NCBI RefSeq assembly: GCF_018882465.1
Contig: NZ_JACVOK010000001.1
Span: 434,001-498,000 of the forward strand
Source of the DNA: Polynucleobacter sp. 73C-SIWE
GTDB taxonomy: Bacteria > Pseudomonadota > Gammaproteobacteria > Burkholderiales > Burkholderiaceae
Direction: 5' to 3'
Length of the DNA: 64,000 bases
In this document: piece by piece, positions 27,810 through 36,568 of the stretch
Layout of the letters: every line of letters starts with the position of its first letter
Position numbering within the stretch: the stretch's first letter is position 1
Position numbers and translations under genes: made by a program
The notes under the pieces: model-generated
Databases searched by the model: none
What the model saw: the letters and a program-made list of their open reading frames with translations, nothing else
What the model was told of the DNA's origin: nothing

Positions 27810-28394
27810 TTAAGCAGATTTGCGTGCACGTGATGCAGGTGTAGCAGCTTTCTTAGCTTGAACCATTTGACCTTGAAGAGCGTCAATTGCTTGATCAGCG
27901 TTTTTTTCTGCAGTAGCAAAAGCTTCTTTGCTAGCAGCGCGGAACTGTTCAAAACCTTGCAATGCGCTACCGTATACAGTCTTGAATGAAGATAAGAATG
28001 CATCAGAACCAGCAGGTGCATTAGCAGCAACAGTGTTAATCCAATCTTGGAAACCATCTTGCATTTGGTCGATGCTTACATCAACAACGTTTGCCAATTC
28101 TTTATTGCCATCACGCAATACTTTGCTCACTTTCTTTTGGTATGCAACTGCTTGGCTACCAGCAGCTTGAAATGTTTCAGCATTGAGAAGTTCAGTAACT
28201 TGCTTTGGATCTTTTGCTGTCAAAACTTGTTGAATGCCATCTTGAGTATTTACTAAAACATCTTTAGAGGCAGCGTAGTTCAACTCAGCCAATTTCTGAG
28301 CATTTTCCAAAGCAGCTTCGCTCAAAGAAAATGAAGCCTCGAGGCCTTTGCTATTTATTTGGGACAATTTAGCGGTGATTTGATCTTGGTTCAT
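27810..28394 (-). CDS. Phasin family protein
   Basis: Phasins coat polyhydroxyalkanoate granules and control their number and size. The 194-residue product is almost entirely amphipathic helix, rich in Ala, Gln and Lys. It has the phasin signatures ANNxxx-like LAELNYAASKDVLVNTQDGIQQVLTAKDPKQVTEL (shown in parts: LTAKDPKQVTELLNAE at ~59-74) and a C-terminal KKAATPASRARKSA tail of PhaP-type proteins. A good TGGAGA ribosome site lies 8 bp before the ATG. It implies carbon storage as polyhydroxybutyrate, with synthesis genes elsewhere. Confidence 0.92.
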   Translation of the reverse strand: MNQDQITAKLSQINSKGLEASFSLSEAALENAQKLAELNYAASKDVLVNTQDGIQQVLTAKDPKQVTELLNAETFQAAGSQAVAYQKKVSKVLRDGNKELANVVDVSIDQMQDGFQDWINTVAANAPAGSDAFLSSFKTVYGSALQGFEQFRAASKEAFATAEKNADQAIDALQGQMVQAKKAATPASRARKSA

Positions 28395-28477
28395 GTATTT
28401 CTCCAGAAATTAAGTGGTACAACTAATCAATTAAGCGCACGATTTAAGAGGTGGAAAGCTTGATATACCTTAAATAT

Positions 28478-28542
28478 TGCACTGCACCATCAAACTGTAA
28501 CTGAACAAATATGACAAATCAAGAACTTTTTGCTGCTTTGCA
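28478..28542. promoter_or_regulatory. Paired TGC-N3-GCA palindromes, candidate PhaR-type sites
   Basis: Two short palindromes lie in the shared upstream region: TGC-ACT-GCA (28478-28486) and C-TGC-TTT-GCA-A (28533-28543), centres 56 bp apart. PhaR-type regulators of phasin genes have been reported to bind TGC/GCA palindromes (CTGC-N3-GCAG in one species). The sites are seen in the sequence. The link to PhaR is inference, and they could equally serve the MHS transporter. Confidence 0.35.
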
Positions 28543-28567
28543 ACAAATATTTTAAAAAAGAATTAAA

Positions 28568-29917
28568 TTGAATAAAATCAATAGCATAAAAAAAATAGAA
28601 GGCTCCCATTCCTACCGAAAAGTAGCGATTGCGGCCTGTTTTGGGACTTTTTTAGAGTGGTATGACTTTCTCACCTTTGCCACTTTGGCGGTTGTTTTTG
28701 CCCCCCTCTTCTTCCCCTCAAGTGACCCAAGCACTGGTCTATTAGCCAGCCTGGCGACTTTTGGCGTTGGAATGGTAGTGCGTCCCATTGGGGCTGCCAT
28801 ATTTGGCTCTATGGGCGATCGCATCGGCAGAAAACCAGTATTTATGATCACCATTGCCCTCATGGGGATAGCCACCTTTTGCGTAGGCTTTTTACCCACC
28901 TATGCTCAAATCGGTATTTGGGCTCCAATTTGCTTGGTTAGCCTGCGCTTACTGCAAGGCTTGTCCGCTGGCGGTGAAATTGGCGGTAGTGCCGTATACC
29001 TGGCCGAACACGCAGGTAATGAATACAGAGGGCTTAAGACTAGTTTTCTACAACTAATGGGGCCGCTTGGAATTTTGTTTTCCACCCTGCAAATAGCCCT
29101 ACTCAGAATTTATCTTTCGCCAGAGCAATTTGAAGCATGGGGCTGGCGAGTGCCATTTTGGATCTCGATCGTCTTGTTAATCATTGCATTTAAAGCTCGC
29201 ATGGCTCTAGAAGAAACGCCTGTGTTTTTAGAGCTTAGTAAAAGTAGCCAAAAAACCGATCATCCATTGCTCAGCAATTTTCGAGACCCCCAAACACGCA
29301 AGCGCATGTTTTTACTTTTCTTCTGCATTTCTGCTGGTGGAGCAGTACTCTTTTTCTGTGTGCAGGTTTATACCTCGATTTTTTTGAAGGCTTCTATCAA
29401 ACTGCCGCCGGCAGTTGTGGATCAACTCAGTGTTTATGCGACTTTAGCCCTATTTCCGCTCACTTTATTTGCTGGCTGGCTATCAGACAAAGTTGGGCGT
29501 AAGCCTGTTGTGATTAGCGGTCTTTTATTGGGTGCCATTTTTATACAGCCTGCATTCCAGATACTTCAAGATTTAGGGCAACAGTATCTTCAATTACCAA
29601 ATGCCAATAGCCCACTGATATTGATTGGGCTCCTTTTAACTGGCCTATCTCTTTCTCTTGCATTAGTCGTGGGCCCTCAAACAGCACTTTTAGCAGAACT
29701 ATTTCCTGCTAAGACTCGCAATAGCGCTGCAACCCTTCCACATAACCTAGCAGCGGGATGGATAGGCGGACTTTTACCGCTTATCGTGACTTGGCTAAAT
29801 CAACAATGGGGAAATGATCTTGCCGGACTTTGGTACCCAACAATTTTTTTGGCTAGCGCCGCAGTGATTGCAGTTTTATATTTGCCAGAGACAAATAAGG
29901 TCAATCTCAATCTTTAG
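28568..29917 (+). CDS. MHS-type MFS transporter (metabolite:H+ symporter family)
   Basis: A 12-helix inner-membrane symporter of the major facilitator superfamily. The 449-residue protein has the motif-A loop GSMGDRIGRKP (~residues 78-88), FGTFLEWYDF in helix 1, the MHS-typical RLLQGLSAGGEIGGSAVYLAEHA (~137-159) and a second GWLSDKVGRKP (~305). These point to the ShiA/ProP/KgtP-like group that imports shikimate, osmolytes or dicarboxylates. The substrate cannot be assigned. It starts with TTG (no nearby ATG), divergent from the phasin gene. Confidence 0.88.
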   Translation: MNKINSIKKIEGSHSYRKVAIAACFGTFLEWYDFLTFATLAVVFAPLFFPSSDPSTGLLASLATFGVGMVVRPIGAAIFGSMGDRIGRKPVFMITIALMGIATFCVGFLPTYAQIGIWAPICLVSLRLLQGLSAGGEIGGSAVYLAEHAGNEYRGLKTSFLQLMGPLGILFSTLQIALLRIYLSPEQFEAWGWRVPFWISIVLLIIAFKARMALEETPVFLELSKSSQKTDHPLLSNFRDPQTRKRMFLLFFCISAGGAVLFFCVQVYTSIFLKASIKLPPAVVDQLSVYATLALFPLTLFAGWLSDKVGRKPVVISGLLLGAIFIQPAFQILQDLGQQYLQLPNANSPLILIGLLLTGLSLSLALVVGPQTALLAELFPAKTRNSAATLPHNLAAGWIGGLLPLIVTWLNQQWGNDLAGLWYPTIFLASAAVIAVLYLPETNKVNLNL

Positions 29918-29929
29918 CTGAGCAATAAA

Positions 29930-29966
29930 AGAAAAAAGCTTCTAAGACGTTTAACTTAGAAGCTTT
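29930..29966 (-). terminator. Terminator downstream of tRNA-Thr
   Basis: A perfect 12-bp stem (29935-29946 with 29955-29966) and an 8-base loop, followed on the minus strand by a T-rich run. It lies 9 bp beyond the CCA end of tRNA-Thr and ends that transcript. Confidence 0.85.
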
Positions 29967-29974
29967 AGAATATT

Positions 29975-30050
29975 TGGTGCCCCTTGTCCGACTCGAACAG
30001 ACCACCTACTGATTACAAATCAGTTGCTCTACCAGATGAGCTAAAGGGGC
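29975..30050 (-). tRNA. tRNA-Thr (anticodon TGT)
   Basis: A complete 76-nt cloverleaf is readable on the minus strand. The acceptor stem is GCCCCTT/AAGGGGC with discriminator A and an encoded CCA. The D arm is AGCTCATCTGGTAGAGC, the anticodon stem-loop CTGATTTGTAATCAG has anticodon TGT (codons ACA and wobble), and the T arm contains GTTCGAGTC. Its 5' end is 17 bp after the sspB stop, so it is probably cut from a transcript shared with sspB or read from a nearby promoter. A strong terminator follows. Confidence 0.97.
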
Positions 30051-30067
30051 AACGGTGATATTTTAGC

Positions 30068-30475
30068 CTATTTCACAATCTTCAAGGAAGGTCTGCTCGT
30101 TTTAGGCTTTTCAGCTACCCCGTCTGAGGCATCTGCAATATGCAAGTCCCGCGCCTGCTTTGGATCAAACGGAAAAGACATTCCCTGGCCATTCTCTCTA
30201 GCGTAAATAGCCAAGACATGAGTAACAGGAACCATAATTTTTCTTGGAATACCGCCAAACCTCGCCTGAAAGCTGATCCAATCATTTTCCATCTGCAATT
30301 GATGGCAAGCCTCTAAGGAGAGGTTTAAAACGATTTCATCATTCTTCACAAACTCCATTGGGACTTCAACCCTTGAGTCCACAAAGACGGCTATGAAGGG
30401 CGTAAAACCAAAATCCGTGCACCACTGATGTAGAGCACGGATTAGGTAGGGTTTATTACTTGGAACGTCAGACAT
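30068..30475 (-). CDS. sspB: ClpXP adaptor / stringent starvation protein B
   Basis: SspB delivers ssrA-tagged and other proteins to the ClpXP protease. The 135-residue product has the family core YLIRALHQWCTDFGFTPFIAV, the beta-strand segment LNLSLEACHQLQMENDWISFQARFGG and VPVTHVLAIYARENGQGM. A disordered tail ends in a short basic/hydrophobic segment (RPSLKIVK), which in SspB docks to ClpX. It sits 28 bp downstream of sspA on the same strand, the conserved sspA-sspB pair. Confidence 0.95.
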   Translation of the reverse strand: MSDVPSNKPYLIRALHQWCTDFGFTPFIAVFVDSRVEVPMEFVKNDEIVLNLSLEACHQLQMENDWISFQARFGGIPRKIMVPVTHVLAIYARENGQGMSFPFDPKQARDLHIADASDGVAEKPKTSRPSLKIVK

Positions 30476-30503
30476 GCCGACAGATATGAACCGCTAGTAA
30501 AGC

Positions 30504-31115
30504 TTAGCGGCGCATTACCTTTTCTGAAGGAGTCAAAGCTTCGATATAAGCAGGTCTACTAAAGATACGCTCGGCATATTTCAAGAGAGCTGCGGCATTA
30601 CGAGAAAGATCAATGCCGTAATGCTCAAGACGCCATAACAACGGCGCAATAGCAACATCCAACATTGAGAACTCATCGCCGAGCATGTACTTATTCTTCA
30701 CAAAAATAGGTGCCAACTGTGTCAAGCGATCACGAATTGCCAGGCGAGCTTTCTCATGTGTCTTTTCAGCAGCCTTGCCTTTTTCGTTCTCTAAAGCAGC
30801 AACGTGAACGAAGAGCTCTTTCTCGAAATTAAACAAGAAGAGGCGTGCACGTGCACGTGCTACTGGATCAGGCGGCATCAATTGTGGATGAGGAAAACGC
30901 TCATCAATATATTCATTAATGATGTTTGATTCATACAGAATTAAATCGCGCTCAACCAAAATAGGAACTTGGCCATAAGGATTCATGACCGAGATGTCTT
31001 CTGGCTTGTTAAACAGGTCGACATCACGGATTTCAAAATCCATGCCTTTTTCAAAAAGCACTAAGCGGCAGCGTTGCGAGAATGGGCAGTTAGTACCCGA
31101 GTACAACACCATCAT
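30504..31115 (-). CDS. sspA: Stringent starvation protein A (GST-fold)
   Basis: SspA has a glutathione-transferase fold but binds RNA polymerase and alters transcription during starvation and acid stress. The 203-residue protein has a thioredoxin-like N-terminal part (VLYSGTNCPFSQRCRLVLFEKG, with LVERDLILYESNIINEYIDERFPHP shortly after: the cis-Pro and Ser region) and an all-helical C-terminal domain. Two adjacent ATGs start it (31115 and 31112). It is placed between petC and sspB, as in many beta- and gammaproteobacteria. Confidence 0.94.
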   Translation of the reverse strand: MMVLYSGTNCPFSQRCRLVLFEKGMDFEIRDVDLFNKPEDISVMNPYGQVPILVERDLILYESNIINEYIDERFPHPQLMPPDPVARARARLFLFNFEKELFVHVAALENEKGKAAEKTHEKARLAIRDRLTQLAPIFVKNKYMLGDEFSMLDVAIAPLLWRLEHYGIDLSRNAAALLKYAERIFSRPAYIEALTPSEKVMRR

Positions 31116-31212
31116 AAATTGATTTCCTTAAATTTCTACTTCAATACAACAAACGCACAACAGCGTTAAATCTTTTCAGTCATGAGCCCTCGTGACAGGG
31201 CTCATCAAATGA

Positions 31213-31986
31213 TTAGTGAACGTCTTTCCAGTACGCTTTATTCAAGCGCCATGCCAAGAGGGTAAAGATCGCCAAGAACAAGAGCACTACAACACCCAAA
31301 CGCTTACGCTCCAATTGAACTGGCTCAGCCATCCAAGACATGAAAGCCACTAAGTCAGCAATGTTGTCGTCATACTCCTGAGACTTCATGGTGCCGGGAG
31401 TTAACTGCTCAAAACCAACAAATACCTTTTCCATTCTGCTTGGATCATGTGGATCTTTGCGCTCCTCAAAGTTCGCAGCACGCTCACCCTGTAACTGCCA
31501 AAGCACATGTGGCATACCAACGTTTGGATATACCAAGTTGTTCCAACCAGTTTGAGTTGCATCATCTTTATAGAAAGTACGGAAATAGGTGTAAAGCCAA
31601 TCCGTTCCACGAGCACGAGCCTCTACAGATAAATCTGGAGGAGTCTTACCAAACCATGCCTTACCTTCTTTTGGTGTCATGGAGATAGTCATCAAATCAC
31701 CCACTTTGGCATCGGTGAAAATGAGATTGTCTTTGATTTGCTGGTCGGTCAAGCCAATATCGCGCAAGCGGTTGTAACGCATACTTGTAGCCGAATGGCA
31801 GTTCAAGCAGTAGTTTACAAATATTTTGGCGCCATTTTGTAAGGAAGCATTGCTACTAACGCGGTCCGGTGCCTTATCCAAAGGAAAGCCACCTTCGCTT
31901 GCATTCGCAGTAGCACCAAAGCCGAGAGCAGCGACCAATACTGTTGCTTGGCAGACGCCCATCAAAGTTTGCAGAATTCGTTTCAT
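31213..31986 (-). CDS. petC: Cytochrome c1 of the bc1 complex
   Basis: Cytochrome c1 passes electrons from the Rieske centre to soluble cytochrome c. The 257-residue precursor has an export signal (residues ~1-29, ending ATANAS), the heme c motif CLNCH at residues 60-64 in FVNYCLNCHSATSMRYNR, the heme-ligand region DLSVEARARG and a C-terminal membrane anchor (~235-250, VVLLFLAIFTLLAW). Last gene of petA-petB-petC. Heme attachment requires the Ccm system, which lies outside the window. Confidence 0.96.
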   Translation of the reverse strand: MKRILQTLMGVCQATVLVAALGFGATANASEGGFPLDKAPDRVSSNASLQNGAKIFVNYCLNCHSATSMRYNRLRDIGLTDQQIKDNLIFTDAKVGDLMTISMTPKEGKAWFGKTPPDLSVEARARGTDWLYTYFRTFYKDDATQTGWNNLVYPNVGMPHVLWQLQGERAANFEERKDPHDPSRMEKVFVGFEQLTPGTMKSQEYDDNIADLVAFMSWMAEPVQLERKRLGVVVLLFLAIFTLLAWRLNKAYWKDVH

Positions 31987-32015
31987 ACTATTTCCTAATT
32001 TCTCTGGTGTCTGAA

Positions 32016-33416
32016 TTAATGGGATTCAAAAGTAACGCGGTCCGGAACTGGCTTGAATGTCCCAAGCTTGCTCCAGAAAGGCATTGCTAAGAAAAAGCCC
32101 AGATAATAAATCGTACAAATCTGAGAAATCTTTTCAAACACTGGTGATGGTGGCTCGATACCCAAGTAACCCAAAATTACAAAAGTAACAATAAATACAC
32201 CATAGATATATTTATGGAACTTAGGGCGGTAACGAATCGATTTCACTGGGGAATAGTCAAGCCAAGGCAAGAAGAACAGAATGACTACTGAGCCACCCAT
32301 AATGACAACACCCCAGAATTTCGCATCAAATGCATAGAAGCCAGCAGCCAAAGCTAGTGCAATTGCTACGCATGCACCCTTCACTCTTTTATCGCTTGAA
32401 GTCCTCGCAAACATTCCTAGAATGACTGCCAAGAAGATCCACAAAGGCAATAAGAAATTAGAGGTAGTTGCACGCAACATTGAGTAGAACGGTGTGAAGT
32501 ACCACACTGGCGCAATGTGCGTTGGCGTTACAAACGGATTAGCCGGGATGAAGTTATTTGCTTCTAAGAAATATCCGCCCATCTCTGGAGCAAAGAAAAC
32601 AATGCTTGCAAAAATAATGAGGAAGCCGCCCAAGTACATCACGTCATGCACGCTGTAATAAGGATGGAATGGGATACCGTCCACTGGATGGCCATTTGCA
32701 TCTAAATTATTTTTAATTTCAACGCCATCAGGATTATTGGAACCCACTTCATGCAAAGCCAAAATGTGGGCTGCTACCAAACCAATTAACACTAGTGGAA
32801 TAGCAATCACATGGAATGCAAAGAAGCGGTTCAGAGTCGCGTCGCCAACCACATAGTCGCCACGCAACCATAAAGACAAGTCTGGGCCAATAAAAGGAAT
32901 TGCAGAAAACAAGTTCACAATCACTTGAGCACCCCAGTAAGACATTTGACCCCAAGGGAGCAAGTATCCAAAGAAGGCTTCGCCCATTAAGCACAAGAAA
33001 ATTGCGCAACCGAAAATCCAGATAAGTTCACGTGGCTTACGATAAGAACCGTAAATCAAACCACGGAACATATGGAGATAGACCACCACAAAGAACATTG
33101 AGGCGCCAGTTGAGTGCATGTAGCGAATTAACCAACCCCATGGCACTTCGCGCATGATGTATTCAACAGATTCAAAAGCTTTAGCTGCATCAGGTTTGTA
33201 GTTCATCACCAAGAAAATGCCGGTAATGATCTGAATTGCTAAAACAACAATTGCTAATGCGCCAAAGATGTAGAAAAAATTCAGGTTCTTCGGAGCATAG
33301 TACTCACTCATATGCCGCTTAAATGCATCAGTAACTGGAAGACGTGAGTCAACCCATGCCATTAGCTTTACGGCTGCGGAGGCGTCTGCAGGAACTTCTT
33401 TTTCGTGAAATGCCAT
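32016..33416 (-). CDS. petB: Cytochrome b of the bc1 complex
   Basis: Cytochrome b is the quinone-handling, two-heme membrane subunit of complex III. The 466-residue protein starts with a soluble N-terminal stretch and then shows membrane helices with heme-ligand histidines in RYMHSTGASMFFVVVYLHMFRG (shown in part: YMHSTGASMFF, VYLHMFRG) and AFHVIAIPLVLIGLVAAHI. The Qo-site motif PEMG in place of PEWY appears as FFAPEMGGYFLEANNFIP. It also has WGAQVI and LRGD. Eight or more membrane helices are predicted. Order petA-petB-petC with short gaps supports an operon. Confidence 0.96.
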   Translation of the reverse strand: MAFHEKEVPADASAAVKLMAWVDSRLPVTDAFKRHMSEYYAPKNLNFFYIFGALAIVVLAIQIITGIFLVMNYKPDAAKAFESVEYIMREVPWGWLIRYMHSTGASMFFVVVYLHMFRGLIYGSYRKPRELIWIFGCAIFLCLMGEAFFGYLLPWGQMSYWGAQVIVNLFSAIPFIGPDLSLWLRGDYVVGDATLNRFFAFHVIAIPLVLIGLVAAHILALHEVGSNNPDGVEIKNNLDANGHPVDGIPFHPYYSVHDVMYLGGFLIIFASIVFFAPEMGGYFLEANNFIPANPFVTPTHIAPVWYFTPFYSMLRATTSNFLLPLWIFLAVILGMFARTSSDKRVKGACVAIALALAAGFYAFDAKFWGVVIMGGSVVILFFLPWLDYSPVKSIRYRPKFHKYIYGVFIVTFVILGYLGIEPPSPVFEKISQICTIYYLGFFLAMPFWSKLGTFKPVPDRVTFESH

Positions 33417-33426
33417 TTATCTCTCC

Positions 33427-34029
33427 TTAGGCCTTCTTATCTTCGCCAACCAGAATCTTGGTATCGCTCAAATACATATGTGGCGGTACTTCCATATTGT
33501 CTGGTGCTGGTTTATTTTTAAATACACGGCCGGCCATATCAAATGTCGAACCATGACATGGGCAAAGGAAACCTCCTGGCCAGTTATTTGGTAAAGAAGG
33601 TTGAGCTCCTGATTCAAATTTTGCTGTTGGAGAGCATCCTAAGTGCGTGCAAATACCAACAACTACGAGGTACTCAGGCTTAATAGAGCGCCATTGGTTT
33701 TGAGCATAAGCAGGAGTAAATTGGGCTGGATCACGTAATGAATCGGGATCAGCTAATTCGCCATCTATCTTAGACAGCTCAGCAACTTGCTCAGGGGTAC
33801 GACGAACCACCCAAACAGGCTTTCCGCGCCATTCGACCATTCTCATTTCATCTGGCTGCATGCCACTAATATCAATCTCAACAGCGGCACCCGCGGCCTT
33901 AGCGCGCTCAGAAGGCTCAAAACTGTCTACAAAAGGGTAAAGGGCTGCGGCTGCACCTACGCCTCCAACTGCCGAAGTGGCGATCAGCCAATTACGGCGA
34001 TCCTTGTCCATACAGGGCTTGTCACTCAT
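33427..34029 (-). CDS. petA: Rieske iron-sulfur subunit of the bc1 complex
   Basis: The Rieske protein takes electrons from quinol at the Qo site. The 200-residue protein has a twin-arginine N terminus (KDRRNWLIATSAVGG, residues ~9-23) that also forms its membrane anchor. The 2Fe-2S ligands are in CTHLGC (C127, H129) and CPCHG (C156, H159), with the disulfide cysteines C132 and C158. Length is normal. First gene of the pet operon; its Tat-dependent export links it to the tatABC genes at 42-43.6 kb. Confidence 0.97.
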   Translation of the reverse strand: MSDKPCMDKDRRNWLIATSAVGGVGAAAALYPFVDSFEPSERAKAAGAAVEIDISGMQPDEMRMVEWRGKPVWVVRRTPEQVAELSKIDGELADPDSLRDPAQFTPAYAQNQWRSIKPEYLVVVGICTHLGCSPTAKFESGAQPSLPNNWPGGFLCPCHGSTFDMAGRVFKNKPAPDNMEVPPHMYLSDTKILVGEDKKA

Positions 34030-34165
34030 TTACAAAATTCCTAAAAGGGTATTTATGGGTGGAAATTGCTTAAACCTAGCATTTTAAAGTAAAAAGTGGG
34101 GTGAGTAGGAAAGTTATGGGGTTAATCTTTGCATAATTGGTATTTGGTGAAAAAAGGAAGCTGAA

Positions 34166-34585
34166 ATGAGCGTTTTAAAGGAATTTCGGGACTTTGCCGT
34201 CAAGGGCAACGTCATAGATTTAGCAGTTGGCGTGATTATTGGCGGGGCTTTCGGGAAAATCGTCGATTCCCTAGTAAATGACATTGTTATGCCGGTGATT
34301 TCAACCCTTTTAGGGGGTCATATCGACTTTACGAATCTCTTTGTTGTCCTTGGCCATATCCCGGAGGGAGTACCCAGAACCTTCGATGCCCTCAAAAAGG
34401 CGGGGGTGCCCATTTTTGCCTATGGCAACTTCATCACCATTTCGATTAATTTCGTTTTGTTGGCCTTTGTGATTTTTCAAATGGTCAAAGTAGTCAACAG
34501 GATTCGCCTTATGGATACACCTCCTCCACCAGTTCCGGAGGATGTAGTTTTGCTGCGCGAGATTCGCGACAGTCTCAAGAAATAA
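34166..34585 (+). CDS. mscL: Large-conductance mechanosensitive channel MscL
   Basis: MscL is a homopentameric channel that opens under membrane stretch to release solutes on osmotic downshift. The 139-residue protein starts with [32 protein letters not shown], the N-terminal amphipathic helix and TM1 (~residues 15-45). TM2 is near 75-100 ([20 protein letters not shown]) and a cytoplasmic C-terminal helix with ...[10 protein letters not shown] clear GGAAG ribosome site precedes the ATG. It is divergent from petA and is followed 21 bp later by the DegS-like protease. Confidence 0.96.
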   Translation: MSVLKEFRDFAVKGNVIDLAVGVIIGGAFGKIVDSLVNDIVMPVISTLLGGHIDFTNLFVVLGHIPEGVPRTFDALKKAGVPIFAYGNFITISINFVLLAFVIFQMVKVVNRIRLMDTPPPPVPEDVVLLREIRDSLKK

Positions 34586-34606
34586 TTTAGTAAAGCATAT
34601 TAGGAA

Positions 34607-35785
34607 ATGTTTAATCGCTTATGGTTGCTGTTTGCACAAACGGTAACCATTCTTCTTGCAGCAATATTCATTGTTGCCACTCTGAAACCAAGCTGGATAT
34701 CGGGTGAAGGTATTGGCTCACTTGTTGAAAACGTTACGCTTAAAGAAGGCGCCTATGACGGCAGTGCTATTAATCCGGGCTCATACCATGATGCTGTGAA
34801 AAAATCGATGCCTGCGGTTGTCAATATCTTCACTAGCAAGAATTCTGCAAAACCAAAAACACGCAAAGGAAGCAAACAAAATCCTACCGATCCTTTATTC
34901 AAATTCTTTTTTGGTGACCAGCCGCCCGACGAGGAACCTATATCCAGCCTAGGCTCTGGGGTTTTAGTGAGTCCCGAAGGAATTATTCTGACCAATCATC
35001 ATGTTATCAGTGATGCAGATGAAATTGATGTTGCGTTAGCAGACGGCAGAAAAGTCAAAGCAAAAATTATTGGGAGTGATCCAGAAACAGATATCGCTGT
35101 TTTAAAAATTGAGCCCAAGCAATTACCAACCCCTATTACTCTAGGAAAAATTGAATCTGTTCATGTGGGTGATGTAGTGCTAGCTATTGGCAATCCATTT
35201 GGAGTTGGCCAAACCGTAACATCCGGAATTGTTTCTGCAATGGGTCGTGACCATGTGGGTATCAATACTTTTGAAAACTTCATTCAAACTGATGCAGCAA
35301 TTAATCCTGGAAATTCAGGCGGTGCTCTAGTAGATACTCGAGGTAATTTGATTGGCATCAATACCGCTATTTATTCAAATAACGGCGGGTCGATGGGAAT
35401 TGGCTTTGCCATTCCAGTAAACCTAGCCAAACAAGTAATGGAATCCATACTTAAAAATGGGGGTGTCACTAGGGGCTGGATTGGGGTTGAGCCTCAGAAC
35501 CTATCGAAAGAGCTCTCAGAATCCCTTGGCTTGCCCAGTACGACCGTTGGAGTCCTGATCTCTGGGGTGCTGGAGGGCGGCCCTGCGGCAAGGGGTGGGG
35601 TTAAGCCTGGGGATGTGCTCCTCTCTGTTGATGGCAATAGCACCAAGGACGTAAGGCAACTATTAAATCAAATCGCACAAGTAGGCCCAGGTAATGAGGC
35701 GACCCTGAAAGTTTTGCGCAAAGACAAAGCATTAGAGCTTAAGGTTCAAGCTGGAAAGCGCCCAAAACCAAAAACGCTCAATTAA
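34607..35785 (+). CDS. Membrane-anchored HtrA-type serine protease, DegS/AlgW-like
   Basis: A trypsin-fold periplasmic protease with one PDZ domain. The 392-residue protein has an uncleaved-looking N-terminal membrane segment (about residues 8-27) rather than a full export signal. The triad is His132 (TNHHVIS), Asp162 (DPETDIAVLKI) and Ser237 (NPGNSGGALVD). A single PDZ domain follows (~280-380: GVLISGVLEGGPAARGGVKPGDVLLSVDG). One PDZ plus anchor suggests DegS/AlgW, which trigger the sigma-E response by cutting an anti-sigma factor; DegQ normally has two PDZ domains. No rseA is in the window. Convergent with gltL 13 bp away. Confidence 0.85.
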   Translation: MFNRLWLLFAQTVTILLAAIFIVATLKPSWISGEGIGSLVENVTLKEGAYDGSAINPGSYHDAVKKSMPAVVNIFTSKNSAKPKTRKGSKQNPTDPLFKFFFGDQPPDEEPISSLGSGVLVSPEGIILTNHHVISDADEIDVALADGRKVKAKIIGSDPETDIAVLKIEPKQLPTPITLGKIESVHVGDVVLAIGNPFGVGQTVTSGIVSAMGRDHVGINTFENFIQTDAAINPGNSGGALVDTRGNLIGINTAIYSNNGGSMGIGFAIPVNLAKQVMESILKNGGVTRGWIGVEPQNLSKELSESLGLPSTTVGVLISGVLEGGPAARGGVKPGDVLLSVDGNSTKDVRQLLNQIAQVGPGNEATLKVLRKDKALELKVQAGKRPKPKTLN

Positions 35786-35798
35786 TGAGACATGCCTG

Positions 35799-36533
35799 CT
35801 AGTTGGCCAATATCTTTGACAGGAAGTCTTTGGCTCTTGGAGAGCGAGCCTCTGGATTGCCAAAAAATTCGTCTTTGCTGCAGTCCTCAATAATGCGGCC
35901 CTGATCCATAAAGATCACACGGTTACCAACCTTACGAGCAAAGCCCATCTCGTGAGTAACACAGCACATTGTCATGCCTTCGTTAGCAAGCTTAACCATG
36001 ACATCTAAAACTTCGCCTACCATCTCTGGATCGAGCGCTGAGGTGGGCTCGTCAAACAACATCAGAATGGGGTCCATACTTAAAGCACGAGCAATCGCAA
36101 CCCGCTGCTGCTGACCACCCGAAAGCTGGCCAGGAAATTTATCTTTTTGCGCGATGAGTCCAACACGCTCGAGATACTTTAGACCATGGGTTTTAGCTTC
36201 ATCGCTCGATCGACCCAAGACTTTAATTTGAGCCAGTGTGAGATTCTCAGTAATACTTAAATGAGGAAATAGCTCGAAATTCTGAAACACCATACCAACC
36301 CGCGCCCGTAGCTTGGGAAGACTTGTTTTGGGATCATGCAAATTAATGCCGTCAACAGTAATTCCCCCTTTTTGAAACGGCTCAAGAGCATTGATCGTTT
36401 TAATCAAAGTTGACTTGCCCGATCCTGAGGGACCACAAATCACCACCACCTCACCCTTATTGATTGTAGTCGTGCAATCCGTCAAGACCTGAAAGGAGCC
36501 ATACCATTTAGAAACGTTTTGGAGTTCAATCAT
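35799..36533 (-). CDS. gltL: Polar amino-acid ABC transporter ATPase (glutamate/aspartate, GltL-like)
   Basis: The ATP-hydrolysing subunit of a glutamate/aspartate-type importer. The 244-residue protein has Walker [10 protein letters not shown] (~residues 34-42), the Q-loop [12 protein letters not shown], the signature [15 protein letters not shown] (~136) and Walker [18 protein letters not shown]. It belongs to the GlnQ/GltL group. Last of the gltI-J-K-L run, 35 bp after gltK. Substrate is inferred from the binding protein and gene order. Confidence 0.9.
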   Translation of the reverse strand: MIELQNVSKWYGSFQVLTDCTTTINKGEVVVICGPSGSGKSTLIKTINALEPFQKGGITVDGINLHDPKTSLPKLRARVGMVFQNFELFPHLSITENLTLAQIKVLGRSSDEAKTHGLKYLERVGLIAQKDKFPGQLSGGQQQRVAIARALSMDPILMLFDEPTSALDPEMVGEVLDVMVKLANEGMTMCCVTHEMGFARKVGNRVIFMDQGRIIEDCSKDEFFGNPEARSPRAKDFLSKILAN

Positions 36534-36568
36534 GATGGTCTATGTAGTATGTAGCGATCAAAAAATAA

